Source: a virus
IMG/VR virus record: IMGVR_UViG_3300029267_002252
Location: 37,532 to 101,531 of that record
Length of the DNA: 64,000 bases
Direction: 5' to 3' (one strand)
The notes under the pieces were generated by a model, which was given only the letters and a program-made list of their open reading frames with translations, ran no database searches and had not been told where the DNA came from. This document shows positions 43,543-51,550 of this stretch, one piece after another. The position numbers and the translations under genes are program-made. Every line of letters starts with the position of its first letter. Position 1 is the first letter of the stretch.

Positions 43543-43839
43543 ATGGGCGATATACTTGATGGCGACCAAGAAGATTATGTTGAGGACTTGGTAATACCGA
43601 AACGTGAGGATTTTCCTGACTGCGATGGTGACGTTCACGTTCGTGACGACTCGTTTATGCGCGGTGAGGATGATAAACGACATTTCGGATTCGAGCAGGT
43701 GCCTCGGGGGGAGAAGTTCGGTAACAGTGATTATAACCCCGATACTCCACGAGACGTTTATGCAATGATGGCAGTCTGCTTTTTATTCGCCATTATCTAT
43801 CAGGTGATAAAGTATTTGAGGGAAAGAGGTACCCAATGA
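43543..43839 (+). CDS. Acidic single-span membrane protein
   Basis: 98 residues. A very acidic 70-residue head (DGDQEDYVEDL, DCDGDVHVRDD) is followed by a membrane segment about 73-90 (YAMMAVCFLFAIIYQVIK) and a short basic tail: a C-tail-anchored layout with the acidic part outside the membrane. Four-base overlap with the next gene. Function unknown. Confidence 0.7.
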   Translation: MGDILDGDQEDYVEDLVIPKREDFPDCDGDVHVRDDSFMRGEDDKRHFGFEQVPRGEKFGNSDYNPDTPRDVYAMMAVCFLFAIIYQVIKYLRERGTQ

Positions 43840-44336
43840 ACATACCAGTCGTGGTTAACCCGTACATGCCGGATAATAAAGCATACCTTGTTTCACATAA
43901 TTATAACGGGTCGATACGTGACATCGTAGCGATAAATTTCTGTGCGGCACAGCGCCCTGCCCCGTGGTTCGAGCCCGTTGTGCCGGATGCACCCAAAGAA
44001 GCCAAGCCTGCTGCTGGTGGCGACGCGAAGCCACGAGGTACGGAGGAATTATCACTGGAGGAGTTGAAGGAGCGGGTCGAGGAGCTGGAGCGGGAAGTGG
44101 CAGACCTGAAGAGCAGGCCAGTGATTGTTCCAATATCTATCCCAGCAGTGCCGGCTGAGCCTGTTTATCCATACGTTCCGTACGAACCCGCGCCTTGGGT
44201 TCCGGGGATTGATGATGGGACCGGTGATTCTGTTACGATTACATGGACTGATTCGTCTACGTCCGGGAAGATATCCGGACTGATTGACAGTTCGTTTGGA
44301 GGCAACGACAATAAGTTTGGACTATATGGAGGGTGA
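43836..44336 (+). CDS. Coiled-coil/proline-rich protein
   Basis: 166 residues. An N-terminal beta part (MNIPVVVNPYMPDNKAYLV), then an alanine/proline-rich stretch, a coiled coil near 70-93 (LEELKERVEELEREVADLK), a proline-tyrosine-rich linker (VYPYVPYEPAPWVPG) and a glycine-rich end. The layout resembles a small trimeric fibre or scaffold, although its place among early genes is unusual. Confidence 0.7.
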   Translation: MNIPVVVNPYMPDNKAYLVSHNYNGSIRDIVAINFCAAQRPAPWFEPVVPDAPKEAKPAAGGDAKPRGTEELSLEELKERVEELEREVADLKSRPVIVPISIPAVPAEPVYPYVPYEPAPWVPGIDDGTGDSVTITWTDSSTSGKISGLIDSSFGGNDNKFGLYGG

Positions 44337-44340
44337 GAAG

Positions 44341-44766
44341 ATGGAAACATTATTTGGGGAAGTAGCCGTTAAGGATGAAGAGAAAGCTCTGGTCACCACG
44401 ACTATCGAAGTCGAGTCGCAGTGCACGGGAAATACTGAATCTGCATACCACCACACGGCAGAGTGTCCGTTTTGCCACAAAGATGCTGAAGTCACCGTAT
44501 TTCAGGACGGTGAGTACGTGTCAAGTGAGTGTTGCATACACTTCAGCGGAACGTATAAGTTCCGGGATGGCAGAGTACGGGGACTGAAGTTCTCAGGAAA
44601 ACGTAAACACATCGCTGTTTTGCGTGGCGAAGTCGAGTGGATAGAGATGGCTGACGTCACCTGCCCATACTGCAAATATGTAGAGCGGGTGGACGAGTAC
44701 GAATTGCCTTCAAGGGATGATTCTCTGTTTCAGTGCTCCTGTTGCAAGGAGAAGTTCTTAATTTAG
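44341..44766 (+). CDS. Two-zinc-site protein
   Basis: 141 residues from ATG 44341 after GGAGGGTGAG; an earlier in-frame ATG would overlap the previous gene. Two cysteine sets are seen: CPFCHK with SECCIHF, and CPYCKY with QCSCCKEKF, each like a zinc ribbon. Probably binds nucleic acid or a protein partner. Last gene before the structured non-coding region. Confidence 0.72.
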   Translation: METLFGEVAVKDEEKALVTTTIEVESQCTGNTESAYHHTAECPFCHKDAEVTVFQDGEYVSSECCIHFSGTYKFRDGRVRGLKFSGKRKHIAVLRGEVEWIEMADVTCPYCKYVERVDEYELPSRDDSLFQCSCCKEKFLI

Positions 44767-44773
44767 GGTGCTG

Positions 44774-44794
44774 TGAGCCCAGAATGAGCCCAGA
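44774..44794 (+). repeat. Tandem 10-base direct repeat TGAGCCCAGA
   Basis: Two exact copies separated by one base just after the zinc protein stop, at the entrance to the RNA-like region. Confidence 0.55.
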
Positions 44795-44876
44795 TTAAGA
44801 GAAGTGACCTTGAAATGAGCCGTTATTCATACTGACCTATTAAAGCCTTAGAACGCCTCTGAGCGGCTCTGAGGAT

Positions 44877-44896
44877 TATTGCAAGTGATTGCAATA
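44877..44896 (+). repeat. TTGCAA palindrome copy with extended arms
   Basis: TATTGCAA and TTGCAATA flank GTGA, giving perfect 8-base arms. It lies upstream of the structured RNA candidate. Confidence 0.65.
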
Positions 44897-44929
44897 GCTC
44901 TTTGAAAACAGACCACCCCTGCTTAGGCT

Positions 44930-45550
44930 CCCTGACAAGCGACGGCGTATAGAACTCGCCCTTAAATAAATGGGCTGATAGATTCTCCCTCCATTCGACG
45001 TAAGGGTGAGCCGTGGACTATTATACAAACAGTCCAATGCAGTATGACTGGGGGGTGGAGGAGCCGGAGATTAGTGGTTCCGAAAACCGAAGGGAGAGCC
45101 TTCGGGATGCCCTTGCCCCCCTTTACGACCGCAATAGAGCCGAACCTGCTACGCCTCATTAACCAGGTACACCTGGAGAGGTCGAAGGTGCTAAGCTCTT
45201 TTATATTTAGAGTGATTAAAAAAAGGTGGACAGTGCGCAAACCCCCACCCGTGTCGCCGAGTAGTTGTCAAGGCCCGCGCATAGGGACCGACGATGAAGG
45301 GCGGGACTGTCAGACGCCTCATTGCGAGGGGTAGATGTCTAAGTGCCAGTTTCTCCGATTAAGCAGACGTGCCTAAACGAGACCGTTGCCAAAGACCATG
45401 CCTATCAGAGGCCGCAGTTGAACGTGCCGTCAGATAGATGCGAAGCCGATTCCCCTAGTGGTAAGCTGAAGCCGAGCGTCAGAGACCTGCCGGGGGCCGG
45501 GACGGAGAGGGATTAGCGGTCCTTTCTGTCACCGGCCCTTAATTTTTTTA
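44930..45550 (+). ncRNA. Candidate large structured non-coding RNA
   Basis: An 860-base gap between genes, GC-rich and full of long pairings. CTCGCCCTTA (44955-44964) pairs with TAAGGGTGAG (45001-45010), extended by ACGG/CCGT. GGACT/AGTCC form a hairpin (45015-45035). GGGGGG (45050-45055) pairs with CCCCCC (45116-45121) around two inner hairpins. CCTC/GAGG enclose CCAGGT/ACCTGG (45154-45181). AGAC/GTCT enclose CCTC/GAGG (45311-45339). It ends in a 17-bp terminator. About 620 nt, the size range of ornate phage RNAs such as GOLLD or ROOL, but I cannot match it to either. No tRNA, tmRNA or RNase P signature fits. 5' end uncertain; it may be processed from the upstream transcript. Confidence 0.6.
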
Positions 45551-45551
45551 T
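45494..45551 (+). terminator. Terminator closing the structured RNA
   Basis: GGGCCGG plus GACGGAGAGG pair with CCTTTCTGTC plus CCGGCCC (17 pairs including two G-T), loop GATTAGCGGT, then TTAATTTTTTTATTTT. The next promoter begins eight bases later. Confidence 0.85.
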
Positions 45552-45558
45552 TTTGACC

Positions 45559-45586
45559 TTGACATATTACATTTATATGCTATAAT
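45559..45586 (+). promoter_or_regulatory. Extended -10 promoter
   Basis: TTGACA-N16-TATAAT, directly behind the RNA terminator, insulating the next operon. Confidence 0.87.
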
Positions 45587-45632
45587 ATAAGTATTACTTT
45601 GGAGACAGGACTTTTTCAGAAGGAGAGTGAAA

Positions 45633-46511
45633 ATGGGCTTGGATATCTATCTTTATCACGCTACAGAGGATTTGAAGCCGTGGCGCGAGAAACAGGAAGA
45701 GTACGAGAAGAAATCTGAAAAGATGTGGAAGGAAGCCGGCGAGTATGACGACCTCACCGACGAAGAACGAGATGCGGTCAGCAAGAAAACAGATGAGCTG
45801 GCTAAGTCGCTCGGGTTGGATGAGTGGGGGAGCGTCCCTGACCATATTGAAGAAGGGGTTAACGAACCGAGCAAAATTCACCCTGACCACATGTTTACGG
45901 TCGGATATTTCCGCAGTTCATACAACAGTGGCGGGATGAACTCAGTATTTCGTGACCTGGGGGTTCCCGACCTTTATGACATCTTCGGGAAAGATAATGA
46001 TGAATATATGTTCACACCTGACTGGGAGGCGTCGAAAGAACGCGCCCGGCTCGCTATTGAGCAGTTGAAGAAACTTGCTGAAAGCGACTTCGGGAAGTAC
46101 CGGGCAATGGAAATGGATGTCAACATTTCGTGGTTGAAGGGATTGACTGAAAGCGATACCAAGCGAGGCGACGAGAATCCTCGCAAACCTGCCTATTCAA
46201 AGCAGGAGGCGATGCAGGAGTTCGTCAAACAGTTGGAGAATCACAAGGGTGATGATGGAAAGCCGAGCGGATTTTCCTCATATTCCACGGGTACGGGAGA
46301 CTATTTTCTTGAGGGAATCAAGGTATTCGGATTCGTAAAGGGGACATCTAAACATTTCATGGGCGGGGAGATACCTACCATTTATGCTATCGCTGAAAAT
46401 AAGGAAGCATACCAGTGGTACATCGAAGCGCTTGAAGTCGTTGAAGAAGTCTGCGACTATGTTTTGGCGCAGGATGACCCTGAAAACTATTTCTTTCACT
46501 GGAGTGGTTGA
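45633..46511 (+). CDS. MGLDIY-type early phage protein
   Basis: 292 residues from ATG 45633 after AAGGAGAGTGAA. The opening MGLDIYLYHAT is shared with widespread phage early proteins of unknown role. The middle contains FTVGYFRSSYNSGGMNSVFRD, and the end has TGTGDYFLEGIKVFGFV and YFFHWSG. Acidic and soluble, with a lysine/glutamate helix near 18-60. The stop overlaps the next ATG by one base. Confidence 0.78.
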   Translation: MGLDIYLYHATEDLKPWREKQEEYEKKSEKMWKEAGEYDDLTDEERDAVSKKTDELAKSLGLDEWGSVPDHIEEGVNEPSKIHPDHMFTVGYFRSSYNSGGMNSVFRDLGVPDLYDIFGKDNDEYMFTPDWEASKERARLAIEQLKKLAESDFGKYRAMEMDVNISWLKGLTESDTKRGDENPRKPAYSKQEAMQEFVKQLENHKGDDGKPSGFSSYSTGTGDYFLEGIKVFGFVKGTSKHFMGGEIPTIYAIAENKEAYQWYIEALEVVEEVCDYVLAQDDPENYFFHWSG

Positions 46512-46951
46512 TGCAGAACAAAAATGTAGAGAAACTCCTGAACGTTCTTCGTGAGAACGGGTTGCCGGATAATGAATACAGGGAGCTGGTCGTCATAAGT
46601 GACCGGATGACCAACGTGTTGACGGTGCTCGGGATGTATGGAATACAGAAAGTAGTTACCGACCTCAAGACAGTGTCGGGTAGACAGCCAATCATAGTTA
46701 TTGAGAGTGAGGTCGCACTATCGAAGCCGGCTATTCAGATTATCACGGATGTTCTCAAAGCATTCGCGATGATATCGGTTCAGGATGAACAGTTCGAGAA
46801 GAACGACAAGTATTCGGGCCACATCCTGTACCTGATGCGGAAACTTGACAATGCAGTCTTAATGCACATCGAAGTGCCCTTTTGGGATGGCTGCGTGAGT
46901 GCGCTAGGTAATAGAAGTATGATGAAGTTCTTGGACGCGGTTACGGGATAG
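46511..46951 (+). CDS. Small alpha/beta protein, unknown
   Basis: 146 residues, ATG inside the previous stop (TGATG). Helical start (NVEKLLNVLRENGLPDNEY), then strand-like PIIVIESEVALSKPAIQI and VLMHIEVPFWDGC. No metal motif or membrane part. Function unknown; no family recognised. Confidence 0.72.
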   Translation: MQNKNVEKLLNVLRENGLPDNEYRELVVISDRMTNVLTVLGMYGIQKVVTDLKTVSGRQPIIVIESEVALSKPAIQIITDVLKAFAMISVQDEQFEKNDKYSGHILYLMRKLDNAVLMHIEVPFWDGCVSALGNRSMMKFLDAVTG

Positions 46952-46960
46952 GAGAGTGAT

Positions 46961-47332
46961 ATGAGAGCACATATTTATATTCGGGATAACGGCAAGACAC
47001 CTGCCGACTTCTCTGTCGTTATGAAGAAGCACAAGAAGGGTGAGGATAAGCCGACATTCAGAGCACGCGTTGCGGGAGGGCAGCTTAACCGAGCATCAGT
47101 CCACCGACTTCGCGAGGCAAGTGCGAGAAGTCTTTATATCAGTAAGAAGCACGACTATAGTGGATATATTGACAGACTGTTGCGCCTGGGGTACAAGCAC
47201 TACGGAGTTATCCAGGGGTTCCTGGACGAAATTCCGAAAGAAGCAGCCGAGGCCCTGGAGGATTTGCTCGGGAAGTACCCACAGCCACAGACTGCCAAGC
47301 CCGCGAGGTGGTTTAACAACCGAAAGAGTTAA
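46961..47332 (+). CDS. Small protein with C-terminal WFNN motif
   Basis: 123 residues: a beta N-terminus (MRAHIYIRDNGKTPADFSVV), a basic middle (HRLREASARSLYISKKHDYSG) and a helix (EIPKEAAEALEDLLGKYP). It ends in a Pro-rich linker and KPARWFNNRKS. The W-F-N-N ending recurs at the C-termini of four genes at 49769-51264 whose bodies are otherwise dissimilar. Good RBS GGAGAGTGAT. Confidence 0.75.
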   Translation: MRAHIYIRDNGKTPADFSVVMKKHKKGEDKPTFRARVAGGQLNRASVHRLREASARSLYISKKHDYSGYIDRLLRLGYKHYGVIQGFLDEIPKEAAEALEDLLGKYPQPQTAKPARWFNNRKS

Positions 47333-47357
47333 TCACACCTCGCACCTCCTTTCCCTG

Positions 47358-47399
47358 GCCCTCGTGTAGGATTGCTTGCCCTGCACGGGGGCTTTTTAT
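47358..47399 (+). terminator. Intrinsic terminator
   Basis: GCCCTCGTGTAGG pairs with CCTGCACGGGGGC (two G-T pairs), followed by TTTTTATTT. Confidence 0.8.
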
Positions 47400-47401
47400 T
47401 T

Positions 47402-47420
47402 CTTGTGTATTTGCGTGCGG
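47402..47420 (+). repeat. CTTGTGTATTTGCGTGCGG repeat
   Basis: Directly behind the terminator and ahead of the next promoter, a position shared with the copies at 57861 and 36-kb-right intergenic copies. Confidence 0.6.
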
Positions 47421-47481
47421 AATCGCTCGTAATGGTGGTCGAATCCGCACATATACGGTCGGAAGTTGTTTTATTTTTCCC

Positions 47482-47509
47482 TTGACTAATTACTTTTATA
47501 TGATATAAT
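47482..47509 (+). promoter_or_regulatory. Extended -10 promoter
   Basis: TTGACT-N16-TATAAT; a TTGCAA palindrome lies 21 bases after the -10, inside the leader. Confidence 0.87.
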
Positions 47510-47530
47510 ATAAGTGTATGTTTAAGTTAA

Positions 47531-47546
47531 TTGCAATCACTTGCAA
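47531..47546 (+). repeat. TTGCAA palindrome copy in 5' leader (TTGCAATCACTTGCAA)
   Basis: Between promoter and RBS, an ideal place for an operator or a 5' hairpin masking GGAGAC. Confidence 0.65.
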
Positions 47547-47558
47547 AGGAGACGTATT

Positions 47559-47804
47559 ATGGCGCGAGCAATCGCTACGTTAGTTGAAGATGATGAGGGG
47601 CGGATGCGTGTGAATGTACGCATCAGACGGGGTGAGATGATTTCGTATTTTCTCGACTCCGACCAGACCAGTATTGCTTACCGGCACTACGGTGATGATG
47701 TCATTGCCGAATTCGAGCCGGCTGACCAGTTCGCACGGATAGCGGAAGTTCCCGACCTTGCGACTGGTCTTTTAGTACCTGTAGAGGAAGGAGTTACGGC
47801 ATGA
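47559..47804 (+). CDS. Small protein, unknown
   Basis: 81 residues from ATG 47559 after AAAGGAGACG. Mostly beta (RMRVNVRIRRGEMISYFL, DDVIAEFEPADQFARIAEV). Its expression is likely affected by the leader palindrome. Four-base overlap with the next gene. Confidence 0.7.
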   Translation: MARAIATLVEDDEGRMRVNVRIRRGEMISYFLDSDQTSIAYRHYGDDVIAEFEPADQFARIAEVPDLATGLLVPVEEGVTA

Positions 47805-48547
47805 GTACACGTTGTCAAATAGGGATTTATGAACGGGACAGTCAGCCGATGGCTGAGCCGACTGTTTTGATGTATCGTCACAGTGACGGTTACCCGGATG
47901 GTCCGCATGGAGTTCCTTATGGGATACTTCCGTTCCTGAAACGGTTCAGCGACGAGCGGGGGCTGACCGATGTTGAGTACCTCCCCGCATGGCTGATGTT
48001 TCACCTTATTCACCACAGCACTGAAAGCATGGCTCGCTGGAATTCGGGGAAAGATTACGGCGCGCCGGACGGAATGGATTTCCTGGGTCATGGGATTTGC
48101 GGAAAGGACTGCGGGTTCCACGGGGACATCGAGTATTTCTATCGCATTAACGCGGCGGAAAAAGAACTTGTCGTCTATTCGTGCGGATGGGATATGGCAC
48201 CGAAGGATTTCAGTGAAATATACCGTATTCCGGTTGATGACTATGAGAACCACAAACTTATAGTCGAGGCACGCAAGGAGCTTCCCGACATCGTAATCGA
48301 ACCTAAACCGATGGCTTGCATACATCAGCAGGACAGACTCGATTATGAACGGGCAGTCGTTACCATCGTCAGCACCGGCGATGTTCCGGGGTTTGATAAG
48401 ATGGAGAAGGCGCAGCAGGAAATTATACGGGACAGTCTTCCCAATCTGGCGAGCAGACTTCACGATGCGTTTATGAACTCTGACATTTACTGGGAGGTAA
48501 TTCGTCAGTATATCGAGAACCTTCTTGAAGAGGAGTTAGAGGTATGA
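47801..48547 (+). CDS. MSTRCQIG-type conserved phage protein
   Basis: 248 residues. The opening MSTRCQIGIYE with LMYRHSDGYPDGPHGV and ERGLTDVEYLPAWLMFHLI is a recognisable but unassigned phage/bacterial protein pattern. A DIEYFYRI strand and Cys-rich GHGICGKDCGFHG follow, then a helical C-terminus. Function unknown. Coupled on both sides by ATGA overlaps. Confidence 0.78.
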   Translation: MSTRCQIGIYERDSQPMAEPTVLMYRHSDGYPDGPHGVPYGILPFLKRFSDERGLTDVEYLPAWLMFHLIHHSTESMARWNSGKDYGAPDGMDFLGHGICGKDCGFHGDIEYFYRINAAEKELVVYSCGWDMAPKDFSEIYRIPVDDYENHKLIVEARKELPDIVIEPKPMACIHQQDRLDYERAVVTIVSTGDVPGFDKMEKAQQEIIRDSLPNLASRLHDAFMNSDIYWEVIRQYIENLLEEELEV

Positions 48548-48717
48548 AAAGATTCAGGGTGCTTGTAAAAGAGATACACTTTCAGCACGTTGTAGTTGAG
48601 GCGGAAGACGCCGAGGCTGCGAAACAAGCTGTTGCTGACGGTGGCGGGGATTACAGTGATGTACTTGAGTACAGTGATACTCTCGACCCCGAGGGCTGGA
48701 TAGTTACGGAGGACTAA
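48544..48717 (+). CDS. Small protein, 57 aa
   Basis: MKRFRVLVKEIHFQHVVVEA start, then EDAEAAKQAVADGGGDYSDV and an EGWIVTED end: a beta-beta-alpha-beta plan seen in small phage proteins that modify a partner. ATG overlaps the previous TGA; GAGGAG lies upstream; stop is two bases before the next ATG. Confidence 0.7.
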   Translation: MKRFRVLVKEIHFQHVVVEAEDAEAAKQAVADGGGDYSDVLEYSDTLDPEGWIVTED

Positions 48718-48719
48718 TC

Positions 48720-49196
48720 ATGGTTGAAGAAACTGAAAAACTTGTAGCCAGTTGGGACACTTACGAGATAATGAAGGGTGAGGTTGAATATCGTCTTGAG
48801 AATTGGGAAGACTTCGGTTATGATGAGAAACCGGATGAGGACGATATCTGGCAGGAAATTCAAATGGACGGTGCCCTGTTTGATTTCTGCTATGAATCGG
48901 AGCTGGCTAATCTGACTGATGTTGTCAGGAGACTGTGCCCGGACGGACGGTGGCATGCCGAAGGACGCAACATGGGATGGCAGCACCGTTCTGCCGAATC
49001 TGACTTTGAGGACATAACGGACGGAAAGGCGCTCATCAGCAAATGCCTCGGAAACGGAGGGGATTACCACTGGTGGGTGTGGGAGGACGGAGACGGACTT
49101 AAGGTGAGAGTGACGCATCACGATGCCCCGATGGGAGAGTGGTACTATTGGAAACCCAAGAAGCCGTGGTTTGAGAACGTGCCCGTGCGGGCGTGA
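48720..49196 (+). CDS. Acidic aromatic-rich protein
   Basis: 158 residues, rich in Trp, Asp and Glu (DEKPDEDDIWQEIQMDGALF, NGGDYHWWVWEDGDGLKV). The end KKPWFENVPVRA is a diverged version of the WFNN tail. ACGGAGGA upstream. No family recognised. Confidence 0.72.
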   Translation: MVEETEKLVASWDTYEIMKGEVEYRLENWEDFGYDEKPDEDDIWQEIQMDGALFDFCYESELANLTDVVRRLCPDGRWHAEGRNMGWQHRSAESDFEDITDGKALISKCLGNGGDYHWWVWEDGDGLKVRVTHHDAPMGEWYYWKPKKPWFENVPVRA

Positions 49197-49214
49197 AGTT
49201 GTTTCAGATAGTCC

Positions 49215-49242
49215 TTGACAAATATCATTTATATGATATAAT
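49215..49242 (+). promoter_or_regulatory. Extended -10 promoter for WFNN gene cassette
   Basis: TTGACA-N16-TATAAT, 30 bases before the first of five closely packed genes. Confidence 0.87.
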
Positions 49243-49271
49243 ATAACTATACTTTATAGGAGACAATGACA

Positions 49272-49757
49272 ATGCATTATCTTCATTTTATGACAGTCAG
49301 AGCGGAAAATCATCAGGAGGCTTGTGATGCTGTTGAAAGCAGTATCGTGGAGTGGGGTAATGAGAATAACTGGAGAAGTATCTGCGGGTCGGTTTGCGAG
49401 GATGATACTGCATACGACACCGGAGAAGGACGGTGGACGCCCTCGTCTTATAAAATCAAAGACATTGAGGAGATGCTGAAGAAGGCGCTCAGTGAGTTTG
49501 ACAATGAGGAGGAGGCACTCGCAACCATGACCACAGTTCTTGCCGGTGAGGAGCCGGATGATAACTGGGATTGGTGGAAACTTTCTAAGTATGCTAAAGC
49601 GAAATATGAAGCAGGGACTCAGGCTGATAACTTTGATATATGGTCAGTAAATTATTTTGATTATCAGTTTGATAATTTCGGTATAACTCAGAAAGCACAC
49701 GAGTATGGTGAGGATGAGGGTAAGCGATACATAGTCCTCATAGATATGCATTCGTAG
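49272..49757 (+). CDS. Early protein, unknown
   Basis: 161 residues. ATG 49272 gives nine bases from GGAG (49259-49262); ATG 49266 would leave only three. Starts MHYLHFMTVRAENHQEACDA, a beta strand then a helix, and has a Trp/Asp-rich middle (EPDDNWDWWKLSKYAKAKYE). C-terminus YIVLIDMHS. Soluble, acidic; no family recognised. Confidence 0.72.
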   Translation: MHYLHFMTVRAENHQEACDAVESSIVEWGNENNWRSICGSVCEDDTAYDTGEGRWTPSSYKIKDIEEMLKKALSEFDNEEEALATMTTVLAGEEPDDNWDWWKLSKYAKAKYEAGTQADNFDIWSVNYFDYQFDNFGITQKAHEYGEDEGKRYIVLIDMHS

Positions 49758-49768
49758 GAGGGTGAGCG

Positions 49769-50137
49769 ATGGAAGTCAGAGCAGAACTTTACGTTTGTAC
49801 GACCGGTAGACACAATAAGTATTACTTCCTTATGGAAAGACCTGGGGGAGGCGGTGTTGATTGTTTCTACGGACGTAATGAGACGCTGAGCAGAGGTCAC
49901 TTCAGTAATCAGATTTATTATACCCATTCGTTTGATACGCAACTGGAGAAGAAGTTGCGCGGGTGGCGGAAGAAGGGGGATGATTACGTTTTGATATTCA
50001 GCGACCAAGGGGAGCACGAGTGGTTGCAGGAGAAAGCAGTGAAATGGGCAAAGTATGGAAGTCATTATGTATCAAAGCCCGAACCAACGCCGGCAGAGCC
50101 AGTGTTTGCTGGATGGTTTAACAATGCAAAGGAGTAG
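49769..50137 (+). CDS. Small protein with C-terminal WFNN motif
   Basis: 122 residues. Body: RAELYVCTTGRHNKYYFLME, a glycine patch, a helix and YVLIFSDQGEHEWLQEKAV. It ends in a Pro/Glu linker and FAGWFNNAKE. RBS GGAGGGTGAGCG. First of four consecutive genes with the motif; the bodies do not look alike beyond a beta start. Confidence 0.75.
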   Translation: MEVRAELYVCTTGRHNKYYFLMERPGGGGVDCFYGRNETLSRGHFSNQIYYTHSFDTQLEKKLRGWRKKGDDYVLIFSDQGEHEWLQEKAVKWAKYGSHYVSKPEPTPAEPVFAGWFNNAKE

Positions 50138-50140
50138 GCG

Positions 50141-50512
50141 ATGATTGCCCACGTTTTCAAAGAGAGTAATGGTAAGCGCGTAGACACGCTTCTTGTAGTT
50201 GCTCCGCTGAGACGTAAGGGTGGGCGCGTAGCCCGAGTTTTCAGAGTACCTTATACGAAGTCCGGGGCGAAGATTCTTCGTGAGACTCCGATAGAGGATT
50301 TTTATGTACGGGACAGGTATTCGTATGAACAGACCGTTAAATACTTTGAGACGCATCGCCGCTGCGGTAGGATGGGAACTGTTGCAGGGACACGAACCAC
50401 ACTTCCTAAGAAGGCAGCGGAGATGTTGACTGAGATGTTGGAAGTTGGCGAGAGATTATTTAAGGTTACCAGACCTGAACCGATGAAAGGGTGGTTTAAC
50501 AATGCCAAGTAG
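50141..50512 (+). CDS. Small basic protein with C-terminal WFNN motif
   Basis: 123 residues, strongly basic (VVAPLRRKGGRVARVFRVPY, RYSYEQTVKYFETHRRCGR). A helix (PKKAAEMLTEMLEVGERLF) precedes the end RPEPMKGWFNNAK. The ATG of the next gene is read from the AACAATG that encodes the Asn pair. AAGGAG upstream. Confidence 0.75.
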   Translation: MIAHVFKESNGKRVDTLLVVAPLRRKGGRVARVFRVPYTKSGAKILRETPIEDFYVRDRYSYEQTVKYFETHRRCGRMGTVAGTRTTLPKKAAEMLTEMLEVGERLFKVTRPEPMKGWFNNAK

Positions 50513-50921
50513 AGGAAGATTTTGGGTAAAGATGCGCCCACAGGGGGAGTGGGGAATCCTTATCGTCCAGGGTGACCATAGTATTACTGTTTATGAAAGT
50601 CCTTTGCATTCGTTTGCACAGAATTGTTTTAACAAGGTAGCGATGTACGATGTCGGAGATGCTGCAAGGCATGGATGTACGTTGCATGAGTTCGCTAACG
50701 AGGTAGCGCATGATTATGCGGATAGGAAAGAATATGAGCACATGGTGTATGATATTTTTAACGAATTTGACCACCCGATGCTGCGGGCAGCGATATGCGC
50801 AAGGGATTATTTCAAGAGAAAGGTAGCTGCGAAACATCGGGAACTTCGGGCAGAAGCAGTAAGAGAAGGAAAGTGGTTTAACAATGGAAAAAAGCTATCA
50901 AGCCTGCGTCCTGTTGAGTAG
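50502..50921 (+). CDS. Small protein with WFNN motif near C-terminus
   Basis: 139 residues. Body includes GRFWVKMRPQGEWGILIVQG, HSFAQNCFNKVAMYDVGDAA and a long basic helix (DYFKRKVAAKHRELRAEAV). Motif GKWFNNGKK lies 18 residues from the end because the frame runs on past the next start, overlapping it by 38 bases. Starts within the previous gene's last codons. Confidence 0.75.
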   Translation: MPSRGRFWVKMRPQGEWGILIVQGDHSITVYESPLHSFAQNCFNKVAMYDVGDAARHGCTLHEFANEVAHDYADRKEYEHMVYDIFNEFDHPMLRAAICARDYFKRKVAAKHRELRAEAVREGKWFNNGKKLSSLRPVE

Positions 50922-51264
50922 GCATACACACCAGTGTACAGTTTACATAGCAAGACCTGAACATGGTATTGTTGAAGTATATCATTCTACCATAAAGCAG
51001 GCAGCAGTGGGGAAATGGCTGTACCGTGACGACTTACATTATGTTGGGGGGACGGTTGATGATAATTTCAGATTGCTTATTGACAGTGCTATCAAGGCAG
51101 GGACTCACAAAGCAGTGTGGAGGTCATTCTCTTCTTCTCGACCAACTATATTTGCTGCCGCCGGCGATGTCTGCATGAGATACCGCAACCACCACGAAGA
51201 CCTGTTCAAGGCTCCGACCCAGTGGTTTAACAATGGTCGCCCAAGCCAACGAGGTAAGAAATAA
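50884..51264 (+). CDS. Small protein with WFNN motif near C-terminus
   Basis: 126 residues starting in the AACAATG of the preceding WFNN codons. Body: YQACVLLSRHTHQCTVYIAR, a helix (VDDNFRLLIDSAIKAGTHKA), RYRNHHEDLFKAP. End: TQWFNNGRPSQRGKK, basic. Last gene of the cassette. Confidence 0.75.
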   Translation: MEKSYQACVLLSRHTHQCTVYIARPEHGIVEVYHSTIKQAAVGKWLYRDDLHYVGGTVDDNFRLLIDSAIKAGTHKAVWRSFSSSRPTIFAAAGDVCMRYRNHHEDLFKAPTQWFNNGRPSQRGKK

Positions 51265-51277
51265 TCTGATTTTGTCC

Positions 51278-51305
51278 TTGACAAATCAAGTTTTTATGCT
51301 ATAAT
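51278..51305 (+). promoter_or_regulatory. Extended -10 promoter
   Basis: TTGACA-N16-TATAAT. Its first 20 bases closely match the 32891 promoter (AAATCAAxTTTTTA spacer). Confidence 0.85.
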
Positions 51306-51334
51306 ATAATTAGACAATTGAAGGAGACAAGATT

Positions 51335-51550
51335 ATGCACGACACACGAGAAAAAGTAAATGAGAGGCCGATGACTGAATGGTCATTGGACGAACTCATT
51401 GAAGAACACTCACGTCTCCGTTCACGGTTTGAAGATGAAACGAATAAGTCGCCTGATATTGGCGATGTTCTTTGGATGATTGAAATAGGCTGTGAGTTGC
51501 GGGACAGAGGCATCGAGATTGTTGACGACTATGAACTCATAGAAAAATAG
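51335..51550 (+). CDS. Small acidic helical protein
   Basis: 71 residues: MHDTREKVNERPMTEWSLDE, then LIEEHSRLRSRFEDETNKSP and DVLWMIEIGCELRDRGIEIV, likely two helices. AAGGAGACAAGATT precedes the ATG. Followed immediately by a three-hairpin terminator region, so it is probably expressed alone or with attenuation. Confidence 0.72.
   Translation: MHDTREKVNERPMTEWSLDELIEEHSRLRSRFEDETNKSPDIGDVLWMIEIGCELRDRGIEIVDDYELIEK

Noticed and set aside
44970-45002. tmRNA-like 5' motif (GGGCTGAT ... ATTCGACG)
   Set aside because: No matching tRNA-like 3' half, tag ORF or CCA end was found, and the bases pair differently within the local helix.
45044-45334. 96-codon + strand ORF inside the structured region
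   Set aside because: No RBS, composition unlike neighbours (Pro/Arg/Leu-rich), and it cuts across the RNA helices; treated as non-coding.
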